A stretch of DNA of 64,000 nt, taken from the NCBI RefSeq assembly GCF_009909155.2, contig NZ_JAAAPM020000006.1, forward strand, positions 95,278 to 159,277. Direction: 5' to 3'. This DNA comes from Flavobacterium undicola. Lineage in GTDB: Bacteria > Bacteroidota > Bacteroidia > Flavobacteriales > Flavobacteriaceae. This document shows, in pieces, positions 17,700-27,140 of this stretch. The first letter of the stretch is position 1; each line of letters begins with the position of its first letter. The position numbers and the translations under genes were made by a program. Under the pieces are notes generated by a model. It did not search any database. It worked only from the letters and a program-made list of their open reading frames with translations, and had not been told where the DNA came from.

Positions 17700-18956
17700 T
17701 TATTTCATTGGCAATACTTCATTCAAACACGCAATGGCATTCAATGTTCGGGGATAACCCACATAAGGAATGAGCTGTGTCATCAGATTAATAAGCGTTT
17801 GTCTGTCGTTACCAACATTAGCATTGTCTTGAATATGTCCTTTAATTTGACTTTCGGTTCCGCCCATTGCAATAAGGAAAGAAAGTGTAACCATTTCTCT
17901 TGTCTTTACATCCAATCCGTTTCTTGTAATGTAATCCCCAAAACAATTGGCAGATAAATATTCTTGAATGTGCAATAAATCTTTAGGTGCATTTTTATAC
18001 AGATCCTCTACTCTATTACCAATGATTTCTTTTTGTTTTGCCAAACCTTTTTCCTTTCTGGTTTCAGCTGTGGTCGTAGATTGATTTTCGAGAGGTAATG
18101 AAATATTTCGTTCGATAAATATCTCGTTGGTTGCGTTTATAAAATCAATCACTTTAGAAATCCCCACATAAGGTACCGCTTGGTAAAGGACTTCTTTGAT
18201 TGCTGTTGGTGAAACTCCAACATTTAATGACGCATTAACAAACATCTTATATTCGGTTAAAGCCTGACTACCAATAGTCGAAGCCAGAATCAAAAGCGTT
18301 CTTGTTTTAACATCCATTTTATCGTGACTAATCACCACATCAAAAGCAAAGTTGTCAAACACTTCTATCAATTCCGGATCGGTTTCTTTAATTTTCGAAA
18401 TAGCATTAGGCCACAATTCTTCGTGATTCATTATCGCTGCCGCTGTTAAACTGTTCTCTACTTCATACACTGGAGCTTTAAAACTATTGTATTCCACCTC
18501 GCTTACAGGCTCTAACCATTCCGTTTTATCCTTATCAAATTCGGGTACAAGAGCAATATGGCGCATCATGCTGCCGTGCGAAGCTCCATGCCAATGTTTT
18601 ACATCTTTTGGAATTTTAATCACATCTCCTTTTTGAATCAATTGAATGGATTTGCCTTTTTCCTGATAATAGCCAATTCCCTCAATTACAAATAATATTT
18701 GTCCGCTACTGTGAGTGTGCCAATTGGTTCTTGCTTTGGGTTCAAAAGTTACGGTTCCCATATTGATGTTATACCCCTCATCAGGTTTTACATTCATATT
18801 TACCCATACGGTTCCTGTAAAATAAGCTGCGGGTGCTGCTATTCCTTTTTCTGTAAATGATGTCATACTGTTTGATTTTATCTTTTGCTGTGCCGATGCT
18901 AACTGATTAAACAGGACTAAAAGAATGATTGCTGTAAAATATTTGATGATTTTCAT
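17700..18956 (-). CDS. Secreted cupin plus carboxymuconolactone decarboxylase-like protein
   Basis: The 418-residue protein has a signal peptide cleaved near residue 22 (LASAQQ). A cupin domain at about 50-140 carries the metal-site histidines in NWHTHSSGQILFVIEG and KHWHGA. Two carboxymuconolactone decarboxylase/AhpD-like domains follow at about 180-275 and 310-415 (DVKTRTLLILASTIGS, DVKTREMVTLSFLIA). Neither has the CxxC pair of AhpD, so a peroxidase role is not supported. Fusions like this sit among hydrolase and reductase genes in stress or xenobiotic clusters. The substrate is unknown. Confidence 0.8.
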   Translation of the reverse strand: MKIIKYFTAIILLVLFNQLASAQQKIKSNSMTSFTEKGIAAPAAYFTGTVWVNMNVKPDEGYNINMGTVTFEPKARTNWHTHSSGQILFVIEGIGYYQEKGKSIQLIQKGDVIKIPKDVKHWHGASHGSMMRHIALVPEFDKDKTEWLEPVSEVEYNSFKAPVYEVENSLTAAAIMNHEELWPNAISKIKETDPELIEVFDNFAFDVVISHDKMDVKTRTLLILASTIGSQALTEYKMFVNASLNVGVSPTAIKEVLYQAVPYVGISKVIDFINATNEIFIERNISLPLENQSTTTAETRKEKGLAKQKEIIGNRVEDLYKNAPKDLLHIQEYLSANCFGDYITRNGLDVKTREMVTLSFLIAMGGTESQIKGHIQDNANVGNDRQTLINLMTQLIPYVGYPRTLNAIACLNEVLPMK

Positions 18957-19125
18957 TTTATGTTTAGCCCATTTATATCTTTAACAAAGGTCTGATGAAT
19001 TCACAAATGCATCAGTATACAGATTACGGTGTTACTTACCATTTTTACGGATTGTTTAAAATCTGTCACCAATAAAAAAAGTTTGTCTGAAAATTGCTTG
19101 CAGATAAACCTTATTTTGTTTTAAT

Positions 19126-20193
19126 TTATTTCAAATTCTCCTTGAAAAACTGCTTGAGTTTATCAAAAGGAATTACATCAACTTTATCATACAAATCAAC
19201 GTGAACTGCATTGGGTATAATCATCAATTCTTTTGGCTCCAATGCAACTTTATAAATGTCTTCGCTGAAATATCTTGAATGTGCCTTTTCGCCAGCAATC
19301 AAAAGCATGGGTCTTGGCGAAATCTCTTTTACATAAGTCAACAATGGCATATTCATAAACGAAATCGCATTGGTAATCAACCAAGCTCCATTTGAGTTCA
19401 CAGAATTCGGATGAAAACCACGAGGCGTTCTGTAATAATCAAAATATTCTTTTACAAATTGAGGTTCGTCGCCTTTCAAACTTTCCGGTAAGTTGCGTGG
19501 ACCATCGGCTGGTTTTCCGTTTTCGAAATCTTTCCAACGTTGTTCACTCAATCCTTCCAAAGTTTTGGTTCGTTGTTCTAATGTCACCGAATCATTATAT
19601 CCTTTCGACATTACTCTTGTCATATCATACAAACTTGTCGTTGCAACGGCTTTCACTCGTTTATCAACCGCAGTGGCATTCAAAGCAAATCCACCAAAAC
19701 CACAAATCCCAATGATTCCAATTTTATTTCTATCTACATTTTTTTGAAGACCTAAAAAATCAACCGCAGCGCTAAAATCTTCGGTATTGATTTCTGGTGA
19801 AGCTAAGTTTCTTGGTTCACCACTACTTTCACCTGTGTAAGATGGATCGAATGCCAATGCGGCAAAACCACGTTCTGCCATTTGGTTGGCATACAATCCG
19901 GATGATTGTTGTTTCACTGCTCCAAAAGGTCCGCTGATGGCAAGTGAAGCTAATTTTTCGCTTCCACGATCTTTAGGAAGATACAAATCGCCCGATAATG
20001 TAATTCCATAACGGTTTTTAAAAGTCACTTTTTGACGGGTTACTTTATCGCTTAATTTGAATGTGTATTGCTCTTTTTGTTCTGTTGTTATCATTTTCTT
20101 TAAATTTTTATCTGATAATTTCTGTTTTGTCTGTGCCGATAATTGTCCTAAAGACAATACTATTGCAGCGATTATTAAGGTGATTTTCTTCAT
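19126..20193 (-). CDS. Secreted alpha/beta hydrolase, dienelactone hydrolase-like
   Basis: The 355-residue protein has a signal peptide ending at LSAQ (about residue 21). The nucleophile elbow reads GICGFGG, placing a cysteine (C164) where serine is usual, as in dienelactone hydrolases. The likely catalytic His is in PNAVHVDLYD near the C-terminus. It stands 169 bases upstream of the cupin-decarboxylase gene and is read the same way. It probably acts on small esters or lactones in the periplasm. The exact reaction is unknown. Confidence 0.8.
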   Translation of the reverse strand: MKKITLIIAAIVLSLGQLSAQTKQKLSDKNLKKMITTEQKEQYTFKLSDKVTRQKVTFKNRYGITLSGDLYLPKDRGSEKLASLAISGPFGAVKQQSSGLYANQMAERGFAALAFDPSYTGESSGEPRNLASPEINTEDFSAAVDFLGLQKNVDRNKIGIIGICGFGGFALNATAVDKRVKAVATTSLYDMTRVMSKGYNDSVTLEQRTKTLEGLSEQRWKDFENGKPADGPRNLPESLKGDEPQFVKEYFDYYRTPRGFHPNSVNSNGAWLITNAISFMNMPLLTYVKEISPRPMLLIAGEKAHSRYFSEDIYKVALEPKELMIIPNAVHVDLYDKVDVIPFDKLKQFFKENLK

Positions 20194-20227
20194 TTTATCT
20201 GAATTTATTATTATTTACATTGCTGTT

Positions 20228-20797
20228 TTAATCAATTGATTTAATGATTTTAGCCGGAATTCCACCCATAATTACATTATCAGGAACATCTTTAGAAACT
20301 ACTGCTCCAGCTGCAATTATCGAATTTTCACCAACAGTAACTCCTGGTAAAATAGTAGCTCCTGCCCCTATCCAGGCTCTTCTTTTGATTAGGATGGGTT
20401 TTGTAATTAAAGCTCTTCTGTCGTTGGGATCTATTGGATGATTTTCGGTAATGAGATTGGCTTTCGGGCCAATTAACACCTCATCTTCTATCGTAATTCC
20501 ACCCATATCAAGGAATGAACAGGCGTGATTGATAAATACGTTTTTTCCAATGGCAATGAACTTTCCGAAATTGGTGTAAAATGGAGGAAAAACTGTTGTG
20601 CTTTCCTCTATTTTTGTTCCTATAATTTCACTCAACAATTCCCGAACAGCATCAATATTATCCGAAACATTTAATTGTTGAGAAAGTTTAATGGTTCTGC
20701 TAACGATCTCATTTATTTTATAATATTCGGGGTCATTTAAACGAATTGGTTCTCCTGATTTTAGTCTTTCTAATATATCTGTTTCTAAATTTATCAT
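20228..20797 (-). CDS. Hexapeptide-repeat O-acetyltransferase (Maa/LacA-like)
   Basis: The 189-residue protein has an N-terminal helical segment with LKSGEPIRLNDPEYYKINE and a C-terminal left-handed beta-helix built from hexapeptide repeats (about 75-185: VFINHACSFLDMGGITIEDE, IGAGATILPGVTVGENSIIA). This matches the maltose/galactoside acetyltransferase group, which transfers acetyl from acetyl-CoA to sugars or other hydroxyls. It lies 34 bases upstream of the alpha/beta hydrolase gene in the same direction. The acceptor is unknown. Confidence 0.85.
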   Translation of the reverse strand: MINLETDILERLKSGEPIRLNDPEYYKINEIVSRTIKLSQQLNVSDNIDAVRELLSEIIGTKIEESTTVFPPFYTNFGKFIAIGKNVFINHACSFLDMGGITIEDEVLIGPKANLITENHPIDPNDRRALITKPILIKRRAWIGAGATILPGVTVGENSIIAAGAVVSKDVPDNVIMGGIPAKIIKSID

Positions 20798-20833
20798 ACT
20801 GCATTTTAGCTAAATTGTATGAAGCAAATTTAA

Positions 20834-20867
20834 AAACAAAGCCTCGCAACGACGTTGTTGCAAGGCT
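20834..20867 (-). terminator. Terminator after the NTF2-like gene
   Basis: On the minus strand a GC-rich stem (GCCTTGCAAC pairing with GTTGCGAGGC, one mismatch, three-base loop with flanks) is followed by TTTGTTTTTAAA. It lies about 30 bases after the stop of the NTF2-like gene at 20897 and isolates it from the acetyltransferase gene. Confidence 0.7.
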
Positions 20868-20896
20868 CAAACATTCTTTCTGAGAAGCTCAATAAT

Positions 20897-21337
20897 TTAT
20901 GACGAAATAGGTCTCGATTCAATGATTAGAAAATATCCGATACGCTCTTTTATCAGCCATTTACCATTTTGAAGGACATAGGTGTCATCATATTTCACAC
21001 TATAATCGGTTAAAACATCTTTTCCTTCCACTTCTCTAATCATTTTAATTTGAGTGAAGGAAATACCAGTAGCCGTATCGGCATCAATTTTTACGGTATG
21101 CTGTCCGTTTAGGGTAAAATAGGTTTTTACCTGAGAAGCATGACCATTGAAGTCTTTTTCCATATTTTCTCTTCCGAAAACATCAGCTACTAAAGCGCCA
21201 CCCATGTACACTTTATAAGCAACATCTGGCGTAAATAGATCCATCACCTCTGCTATTTTTTTGTCATCACTTAAATAAGCATAATTGTCAATTAAGTTTC
21301 TAAGTTCTTCTTTTGTTTTTAAAATTTCTAGTGTCAT
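20897..21337 (-). CDS. SnoaL/NTF2-like protein
   Basis: The 146-residue cytoplasmic protein has the cone-shaped NTF2 fold pattern: an N-terminal helix LRNLIDNYAYLSDDKKIAEV, then strands DVAYKVYMGG, HTVKIDADTATGISFTQ and KWLIKERIGYFLIIES. Such proteins act as small isomerases, hydratases or binding proteins. It is divergent from the HxlR-type regulator, so the two share a control region, and the regulator probably controls it. No catalytic residues could be assigned. Confidence 0.75.
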   Translation of the reverse strand: MTLEILKTKEELRNLIDNYAYLSDDKKIAEVMDLFTPDVAYKVYMGGALVADVFGRENMEKDFNGHASQVKTYFTLNGQHTVKIDADTATGISFTQIKMIREVEGKDVLTDYSVKYDDTYVLQNGKWLIKERIGYFLIIESRPISS

Positions 21338-21389
21338 TATTTTACTTTTTTAATTAATACTGAAAAATATTTTTGTTATTATTATTCAA

Positions 21390-21448
21390 CAAAACTATAG
21401 TATATTTGATAACAATTTATTAGTCGTTACCTAAAGGTTAGTGACTAA
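21390..21448. promoter_or_regulatory. Divergent promoters and palindromic operator between NTF2-like and hxlR-like genes
   Basis: Back-to-back -7 boxes are present: TAGTTTTG on the minus strand (21390-21397) for the NTF2-like gene and TATATTTG on the plus strand (21401-21408) for the regulator. Just downstream, 21420-21448 is an imperfect palindrome with arms TTAGTC and GACTAA around CC-TAAA-GG, placed before the regulator's own start. This is a plausible autoregulatory operator for the HxlR-type protein. Confidence 0.5.
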
Positions 21449-21462
21449 CAAAAATCCAACTA

Positions 21463-21861
21463 ATGGCAGTAGTAAAAGAAAATCAAACAGATAACAAAGC
21501 ATTTACAGAAGAATGCAACGCAGTTTTAATGGCAGTTTCAGACGCATTATACGCCATTGGTGGCAAATGGAAATTGATGATTATCATTGCTATGGCGAGA
21601 GGAAACAAACGTTTTACTGAAATTCAACGACAAGTAAATGGCATTTCGGCAAGGGTACTTTCGAGCGAATTGAAAGAATTGGAACTAAACGGATTCATCA
21701 TCAAAAAAGTGGCTGTTGGTTATCCCGTAAGTATTGAATATGAATTGCTACCGTATAGTCAAACTCTGGAAGAAGTTGTGGGAGCTATGACAAAATGGGG
21801 AATGCAACACCGCCAGAAGATTAGAGATGAAAGCTCTTTGGAGTCGTCATCTAAAAAATAG
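21463..21861 (+). CDS. HxlR-family transcriptional regulator
   Basis: The 132-residue winged-helix protein contains the HxlR core: ALYAIGGKWKLMIIIAMARG (about 30-48), KRFTEIQRQVNGISARVLSSEL (recognition helix) and LEEVVGAMTKWG. Members respond to aldehydes, quinones or redox change and often control the gene next to them. It faces the NTF2-like gene across a shared promoter with a palindromic operator. Length and motif order are normal for the family. Confidence 0.9.
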   Translation: MAVVKENQTDNKAFTEECNAVLMAVSDALYAIGGKWKLMIIIAMARGNKRFTEIQRQVNGISARVLSSELKELELNGFIIKKVAVGYPVSIEYELLPYSQTLEEVVGAMTKWGMQHRQKIRDESSLESSSKK

Positions 21862-21865
21862 AATT

Positions 21866-21893
21866 GCCTACGAAATTTTAAACTTCCGTAGGC
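21866..21893. terminator. Bidirectional terminator between convergent genes
   Basis: GCCTACG (21866-21872) pairs with CGTAGGC (21887-21893) around an AT-rich loop, overlapping the stop of the leftward AraC gene and following the hxlR-like gene by a few bases. Confidence 0.5.
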
Positions 21894-22705
21894 GAAATTC
21901 CATATTGTTTTTTAAAGGCTGTAGAAAAATGCGACGGGTTTTTAAACCCCACTTCCACATACACATCCTGTACTTTTTTACCTTCTTCTTTCAGTTTAAA
22001 ATAGGCCACTTCAAGACGTTTTTTAATTAACCATTTTTGAGGAGTCAGGTTACTTATTTTCTTGAAATCTCTTTTAAAGGTTGCTAAACTTCTTCCTGTG
22101 AAAGATGCAATTTGTTCCATTGTTAGTTCATCCTGATAATTTTCATTTAGGAATTCCAGAATATCGACTTTCCAGGGTTCAGCAAAATCGAACAGTATTG
22201 GATATAATAATTCATTACTATTTAATAAAGTATAAATTCCTTCTAGTAATTTCAGATGCGTTACTCCTTCAGTCGGTTTTACATTGCTGTCAAAATAAGG
22301 GTTCAGCGATTGAAACAGACTTTCTATTGCTGGCGTTTGCTTTAGTTTAAAAACATTTTCATCCGTAAGAACAATATTCTTCGGAATTTCAGCCTTATCC
22401 ATTTTGCTGTAGAACTCGCGCAAAACATTTCGTTTAAAAGTTAATGAAATGCCTTTGTACAAATCTTCGCCTTTGCTGTTTTTGTACATTTTTAAACGAT
22501 GATCTCGTTTGATAAAAGCACATTCGCCTGCCTGAAGAACTATTTTTTCGTTCCGGTCTTCAATCACTTGCTCTCCCGAATACAGATAGACCAAAACGTG
22601 TTCTGGCGTAGCGTGAATACACTTTTCGCTATAATCGGAGTAGCAAGACAAAAATATGCCTGAATAACTTATGGTTTTCAACTTATCTGTTTGTTCGGCT
22701 GTCAT
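21878..22705 (-). CDS. AraC-family regulator
   Basis: The 275-residue protein has an N-terminal cupin-like segment (CIHATPEHVLVYLYSGEQVIED) and a C-terminal double helix-turn-helix at about 175-275 (LTMEQIASFTGRSLATFKRD and KVQDVYVEVGFKNPSHFSTA, ending GISPTEV). It resembles the ExsA-like AraC regulators common in Bacteroidota. It is convergent with the hxlR-like gene and lies downstream of the flavoprotein gene in the same direction, with its own promoter. Target genes are not evident. Confidence 0.85.
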   Translation of the reverse strand: MTAEQTDKLKTISYSGIFLSCYSDYSEKCIHATPEHVLVYLYSGEQVIEDRNEKIVLQAGECAFIKRDHRLKMYKNSKGEDLYKGISLTFKRNVLREFYSKMDKAEIPKNIVLTDENVFKLKQTPAIESLFQSLNPYFDSNVKPTEGVTHLKLLEGIYTLLNSNELLYPILFDFAEPWKVDILEFLNENYQDELTMEQIASFTGRSLATFKRDFKKISNLTPQKWLIKKRLEVAYFKLKEEGKKVQDVYVEVGFKNPSHFSTAFKKQYGISPTEV

Positions 22706-22737
22706 ATTTTACTGTTCTGATGGAGATTATAATCTAA

Positions 22738-22745
22738 CAAAATTA
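22738..22745 (-). promoter_or_regulatory. -7 box for the AraC gene ending at 21878
   Basis: TAATTTTG read on the minus strand matches TAnnTTTG and lies 33 bases before the ATG at 22705. No spaced -33 element is clear. Confidence 0.3.
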
Positions 22746-22831
22746 ACGATTAACTTTTAGCTAAACTTTATTTTGAAGCTCATTTTTCTTTGCTCAGAAG
22801 CTCATCTCGTATAAAATAGCATACGTTTTAT

Positions 22832-23437
22832 TTACAATCCGAAAACTTTTTCTAAATGTTTCGGATAATTTTCAAGGTCTTTAGCAATGTCTTCATTTTT
22901 AAAAATATCGAAACAATTATAATCAGGTAAAATTTCAACACCGCAAAAACGGTAATTACTGCTAATGTTTAAAAATAAATCTGATGTACTTTTCCCTTGC
23001 ATCAATTGTTGTGCAGGATTATCAAAAGCTTCAGCCGGAGCATTCCAAGTGGCAGAAATCATAAACTTTTTGCCTTGTAAATGACCACCTGTTCCATATT
23101 GTTTGGTCATATCTTCTCTTGTTCTTCCGTCGTCCGAAAGAAACTTTTTGCTTAACAAACCGCTGTTGAAAACTTCGTCCACATATTTTTTATAAATCCA
23201 GGGTGCACCAAACCAGTTTACAGGAGTTTGTAACATCACAATATCTGCTTCGAGGTGTTTATCTACTTCTTCGTCAGCATTATACCCTTCTTCAATTTTT
23301 GTTTCTAAAATTTCAAAGTCTTTTGCTTCGAAAAAATCTTTTGCTTTTTGAATAAAGGAATTATTTAGTGTTCCTTCGGTCCAATTTGGATAAGTTAAAT
23401 GGGTATTGATAAGCAATACTTTTTTTGTTTTTTTCAT
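22832..23437 (-). CDS. NAD(P)H-dependent flavodoxin-fold quinone reductase, MdaB-like
   Basis: The start at 23437 (MKKTKKVLLINTHLTYPNWT) gives 201 residues and follows a good promoter box; the longer frame from 23518 only adds a hydrophobic, non-conserved stretch. The flavodoxin-like fold shows KVLLINTH at the FMN phosphate loop, DIVMLQTPVNWFGAPWIYKKYVDEVF near residue 70, and YGTGGHLQGKKFMISATWNAP. This matches the MdaB/NQO-type family, which reduces quinones by two electrons and limits radical formation. Its place among AKR and regulator genes fits a redox-stress role. Confidence 0.85.
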   Translation of the reverse strand: MKKTKKVLLINTHLTYPNWTEGTLNNSFIQKAKDFFEAKDFEILETKIEEGYNADEEVDKHLEADIVMLQTPVNWFGAPWIYKKYVDEVFNSGLLSKKFLSDDGRTREDMTKQYGTGGHLQGKKFMISATWNAPAEAFDNPAQQLMQGKSTSDLFLNISSNYRFCGVEILPDYNCFDIFKNEDIAKDLENYPKHLEKVFGL

Positions 23438-23459
23438 TGTATGATTATTAATTATCAAA

Positions 23460-23467
23460 CAAAGATA
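23460..23467 (-). promoter_or_regulatory. -7 box for the MdaB-like gene
   Basis: TATCTTTG on the minus strand is a full consensus match, 22 bases before the ATG at 23437. It supports that start over the upstream one at 23518, which would place the promoter inside the coding region. Confidence 0.45.
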
Positions 23468-23532
23468 TAGTCTAAAGAAAAGACAGAAAGAAACAGAATA
23501 CCAATAAAAAAGAAACAAATTACTGATAATAA

Positions 23533-23555
23533 AAAACGCCTTGTTAAAGGCGTTT
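23533..23555 (-). terminator. Terminator after the AraC gene ending at 23564
   Basis: On the minus strand AAACGCCTTT and AAGGCGTTTT form a GC-containing stem with a short AAC loop, followed by a T tract, a few bases after the AraC stop. Confidence 0.8.
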
Positions 23556-23563
23556 CATTGAGT

Positions 23564-24424
23564 TTAATTTTTATGGATTGCTTGCAATCGGTATTCTTTT
23601 GGAGTGAGATTCACCTGCTTCTTAAAGAATTTCGAAAAGTAATTCGGGTATTCAAAACCCAGTTCATAAGCCACTTCGGTAGTGTTTAAGGTTTTATTTT
23701 CTACCAATAGTTCTTTTGCTTTTTTAATTACAAAATCGTGAATGTTTTCAAGAGCCGATTTTTGTGTAAAATGTTTTACAATATCGCCCAAATAATTGGC
23801 TGTCAATCCCAGTTTATCAGCAAAATACTGCACATTGGGAAGTTGGGAAACAGGCTGTTTGTAATAATCAATTAGACTTTGTTGAAAATCCGATACAATT
23901 CGATTGTACTCTTTGGGGTCAGTTAAAAACTGTCTTTTATAAAATGCTTCCACCAACGAAACCAACACATTTACATAAGACAAAAGCACATTAAAATTTT
24001 GTTTTTCACTTTCATAATATTTCATCATCAATTTAAAAACAATACTCACTTCTTCCACTTCATCCTCTGTTAAATACAAGGCTTCGTGTTGACCATAATC
24101 CAGATAAGTTTTGAACAAGAATCTGTTTTCTTCAATAATTTTTTTAGAAAGTTGCAGATACATTCCAGTGTAATTTGGGTCAACATCCCATCCAACAGGT
24201 ATTTCTGGACTATTGAAAAATACGGCGTTTACTGGTTTTGCATTTGAGACAAATTTATCTCTATACCCTGCTTTTATAGAAATTCTGTAAAAATCTACCG
24301 CAACAGCTTCAGACTTCAAAAGCATATTAGGCGGGTCATAATAACCCACATCGATATCATTGTCCAAAGGCTTTGTCAAGCCTATGTATTCGTTATATGA
24401 AGCGAAGTCATTGAATATTTTCAT
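23564..24424 (-). CDS. AraC-family regulator
   Basis: The 286-residue protein has an N-terminal ligand-binding half (about 1-170) and a C-terminal AraC DNA-binding domain at about 190-286 (NVQYFADKLGLTANYLGDIV, LNTTEVAYELGFEYPNYFSK, ending NLTPKEYRLQAI). It is closely similar in layout to the AraC protein at 29070, including the ADKLGLTANYLGD / ADCLHLSPNYFGD helix; this type often sits next to reductase genes in Bacteroidota. It is downstream of the six-gene reductase operon, separated by a 138-base gap. Confidence 0.86.
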   Translation of the reverse strand: MKIFNDFASYNEYIGLTKPLDNDIDVGYYDPPNMLLKSEAVAVDFYRISIKAGYRDKFVSNAKPVNAVFFNSPEIPVGWDVDPNYTGMYLQLSKKIIEENRFLFKTYLDYGQHEALYLTEDEVEEVSIVFKLMMKYYESEKQNFNVLLSYVNVLVSLVEAFYKRQFLTDPKEYNRIVSDFQQSLIDYYKQPVSQLPNVQYFADKLGLTANYLGDIVKHFTQKSALENIHDFVIKKAKELLVENKTLNTTEVAYELGFEYPNYFSKFFKKQVNLTPKEYRLQAIHKN

Positions 24425-24562
24425 TTGATAAAGATATAAATTTTACATTTCACTAAATGGTTTGGCATAATCGGTATTTTTTTGTTTGAGAAATAGAAGT
24501 CGTATTGTTTTGTTGCGCTTTAATCTAAACTTAGTATTTTTTTTTAAAACTTTAGCTGTTGT

Positions 24563-25138
24563 TTAATTTTCATTTTGTTTAAATAGGTGATTGGGAACAA
24601 ACCAAGACAAGGACGTCAGTATTAGAATTATAAAAGCTGTTTTCGGAAAATCGATCAGCGATAAAAAGATGGCTACACAATTCAAACCAAGGCTGAAATA
24701 CGATTTTTTATGACCTTTGAAGGTGTTGGAAAAAGAGGAATCTTTACCGTGTAATTGGCAAAGTTGATTCACTAAAAGTAGATAAACAATTATACTTACA
24801 GTGAGCAGGCTTGCATAAATGGTAACCGTAATCGCTTTAAAATCATTTTCACCCATTGTTGCCGTTGCAAAAGGAACAAGGGAGAGAATAAACAGGTTGA
24901 GCATATTGATCCAAAGTACTTTATTGTCCACTTTGGAAACGGTTTGAAACAAATGATGGTGGCTGGCCCAATTTAATCCCACGAAAAGAAAACTAACGCC
25001 ATAGCTTATGAATACAGGCCACATTGCTACAAAACTATCTAAAGTAGGATTATGTGGAACTTTAAGTTCTAATACCATTATGGTAATGATAATGGCATAA
25101 ACTCCATCGGTGAACGCTTCAATTCTATTTTTTTCCAT
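24563..25138 (-). CDS. TMEM175/DUF1211-family potassium channel-like membrane protein
   Basis: The 191-residue protein has about five to six hydrophobic helices and opens with RIEAFTDGVYAIIITIMVLEL, the F(S/T)DGVxAIxxT signature lining the pore of bacterial TMEM175 channels. It also has a GLNWASHHHLF motif near residue 57. These proteins conduct potassium weakly and selectively. The gene follows the NAD(P)-binding protein by 10 bases and ends a run of six leftward genes, so it is probably co-transcribed with the reductases. Confidence 0.85.
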   Translation of the reverse strand: MEKNRIEAFTDGVYAIIITIMVLELKVPHNPTLDSFVAMWPVFISYGVSFLFVGLNWASHHHLFQTVSKVDNKVLWINMLNLFILSLVPFATATMGENDFKAITVTIYASLLTVSIIVYLLLVNQLCQLHGKDSSFSNTFKGHKKSYFSLGLNCVAIFLSLIDFPKTAFIILILTSLSWFVPNHLFKQNEN

Positions 25139-25148
25139 ATTCCACTTT

Positions 25149-25721
25149 TTAAGGTTTACTAATTCCTAAATTTTCGTTTTTATGTAATTCTGAATTCTCA
25201 ACAAGAGTTGCCACAAAAGCAGCGATACTTTTTCTGGAAATGGCTGAACCTGTTTCAGGTGTACCTTTTTGGGTGATGGTATAATCAATTTCGTTGCCAT
25301 TGGTAAACCAGTCGGGACGTAAAATGGTATAATCTAGTCCCGAACTTTCTATGACATCCGCTAATTTTCGGTAAGGCACTAAAACGGGTTTTAAGGGCGT
25401 TTCATAAATACCGATGGAACTGATGGCAATAATTCTTTTCACGCCAGTTTCCTGCATTGCCTTTACAATGTTTTTGGTCATAGCTTCCAAATTTCCGGCA
25501 AGGTTTACATATACGAAGTCTTGTCCTTTGACAGCATTTTCAACCTCATCATAATTCATTACATCACTTTCGACGATGATACAACCTTCGGATGTACTTT
25601 TTGATAATCGGGTTTTGTTTCTTAAAAATAAAGTGAGTTCAATATTTGTTAGTTGCTGTAGTGCTTCAATCACATATTTTGCAAGACCTCCACTAGCTCC
25701 GATGATGAGTACTTTTTTCAT
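25149..25721 (-). CDS. NAD(P)-binding atypical SDR / NmrA-like protein
   Basis: The 190-residue cytoplasmic protein starts with a Rossmann motif, KKVLIIGASGGLAKYVIEAL (GxxGxxx), then DFVYVNLAGNLEAMTKNIVK and VKRIIAISSIGIYETP, and LDYTILRPDWFTNGNEIDY. This is the pattern of short NAD(P)H-binding proteins (SDR atypical, NmrA/HSCARG-like), which act as reductases or redox sensors. It lies between the AKR gene (11-base gap) and the channel gene (10-base gap) in one operon. Confidence 0.85.
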   Translation of the reverse strand: MKKVLIIGASGGLAKYVIEALQQLTNIELTLFLRNKTRLSKSTSEGCIIVESDVMNYDEVENAVKGQDFVYVNLAGNLEAMTKNIVKAMQETGVKRIIAISSIGIYETPLKPVLVPYRKLADVIESSGLDYTILRPDWFTNGNEIDYTITQKGTPETGSAISRKSIAAFVATLVENSELHKNENLGISKP

Positions 25722-25732
25722 ATTTTCAATAT

Positions 25733-26725
<993 letters not shown>

Positions 26726-27109
26726 TTAAAATGTGGTGGCAACCGATTTCAGGATAATCCATTCGCCATTGCGTTTTTCAAGCTGCATTGTTTGTTGCAA
26801 ACGCCAGTTGTTTCGTGTTCCCCAAATTCTGGCATCAAGAAGATTTTGACCAACAAATGTGGCTTTATCTTCCTCTATTTTCAGGGATGTTTTTACTTCT
26901 TTATATGAATAGTATTTCATTCGCTCGCTTTCAATCTCATCGAACCATTCGGCTTTTGACTGTACATAGCCCGTAATATGCGTGAGCATGAAATGTGTAT
27001 CTAAAATCTTGTTCATTGCTGTCGTGTTCTTGTCAATCATCAACTGAGTCAGTTGGCGAGTTACCTCCAATACTTGTGATTTATCATCCTCTATATTATC
27101 CATTTTCAT
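26726..27109 (-). CDS. DUF4440/NTF2-like protein
   Basis: The start at 27109 (MKMDNIEDDKSQVLEVTR) gives 127 residues; the longer frame from 27172 would overlap the upstream gene's stop. The sequence has the short NTF2-like pattern, with helix LEVTRQLTQLMIDKNTTAMN and strands KATFVGQNLLDARIWGT and GEWIILKSVATTF. A secreted relative is encoded immediately upstream, and each is paired with an aldo/keto reductase gene. Its function in the operon is unknown; NTF2-like proteins often bind or isomerise small molecules. Confidence 0.75.
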   Translation of the reverse strand: MKMDNIEDDKSQVLEVTRQLTQLMIDKNTTAMNKILDTHFMLTHITGYVQSKAEWFDEIESERMKYYSYKEVKTSLKIEEDKATFVGQNLLDARIWGTRNNWRLQQTMQLEKRNGEWIILKSVATTF

Positions 27110-27140
27110 AGTAGTAATAATTGAGTATATTTTGTTTTTC

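Noticed and set aside
17632..17757. A 41-codon frame beginning MKNILKHSEYRNQYLIS
   Set aside because: It runs into the opposite-strand cupin gene and has no visible domain; perhaps a fragment, but not supportable.
19392..19747. Two plus-strand frames opposite the alpha/beta hydrolase
   Set aside because: They are antisense shadows of a well-supported hydrolase gene with no domain pattern.
23438..23518. Longer N-terminus of the MdaB-like protein
   Set aside because: The extension contains the -7 promoter box and is hydrophobic in a way unlike this cytoplasmic family.
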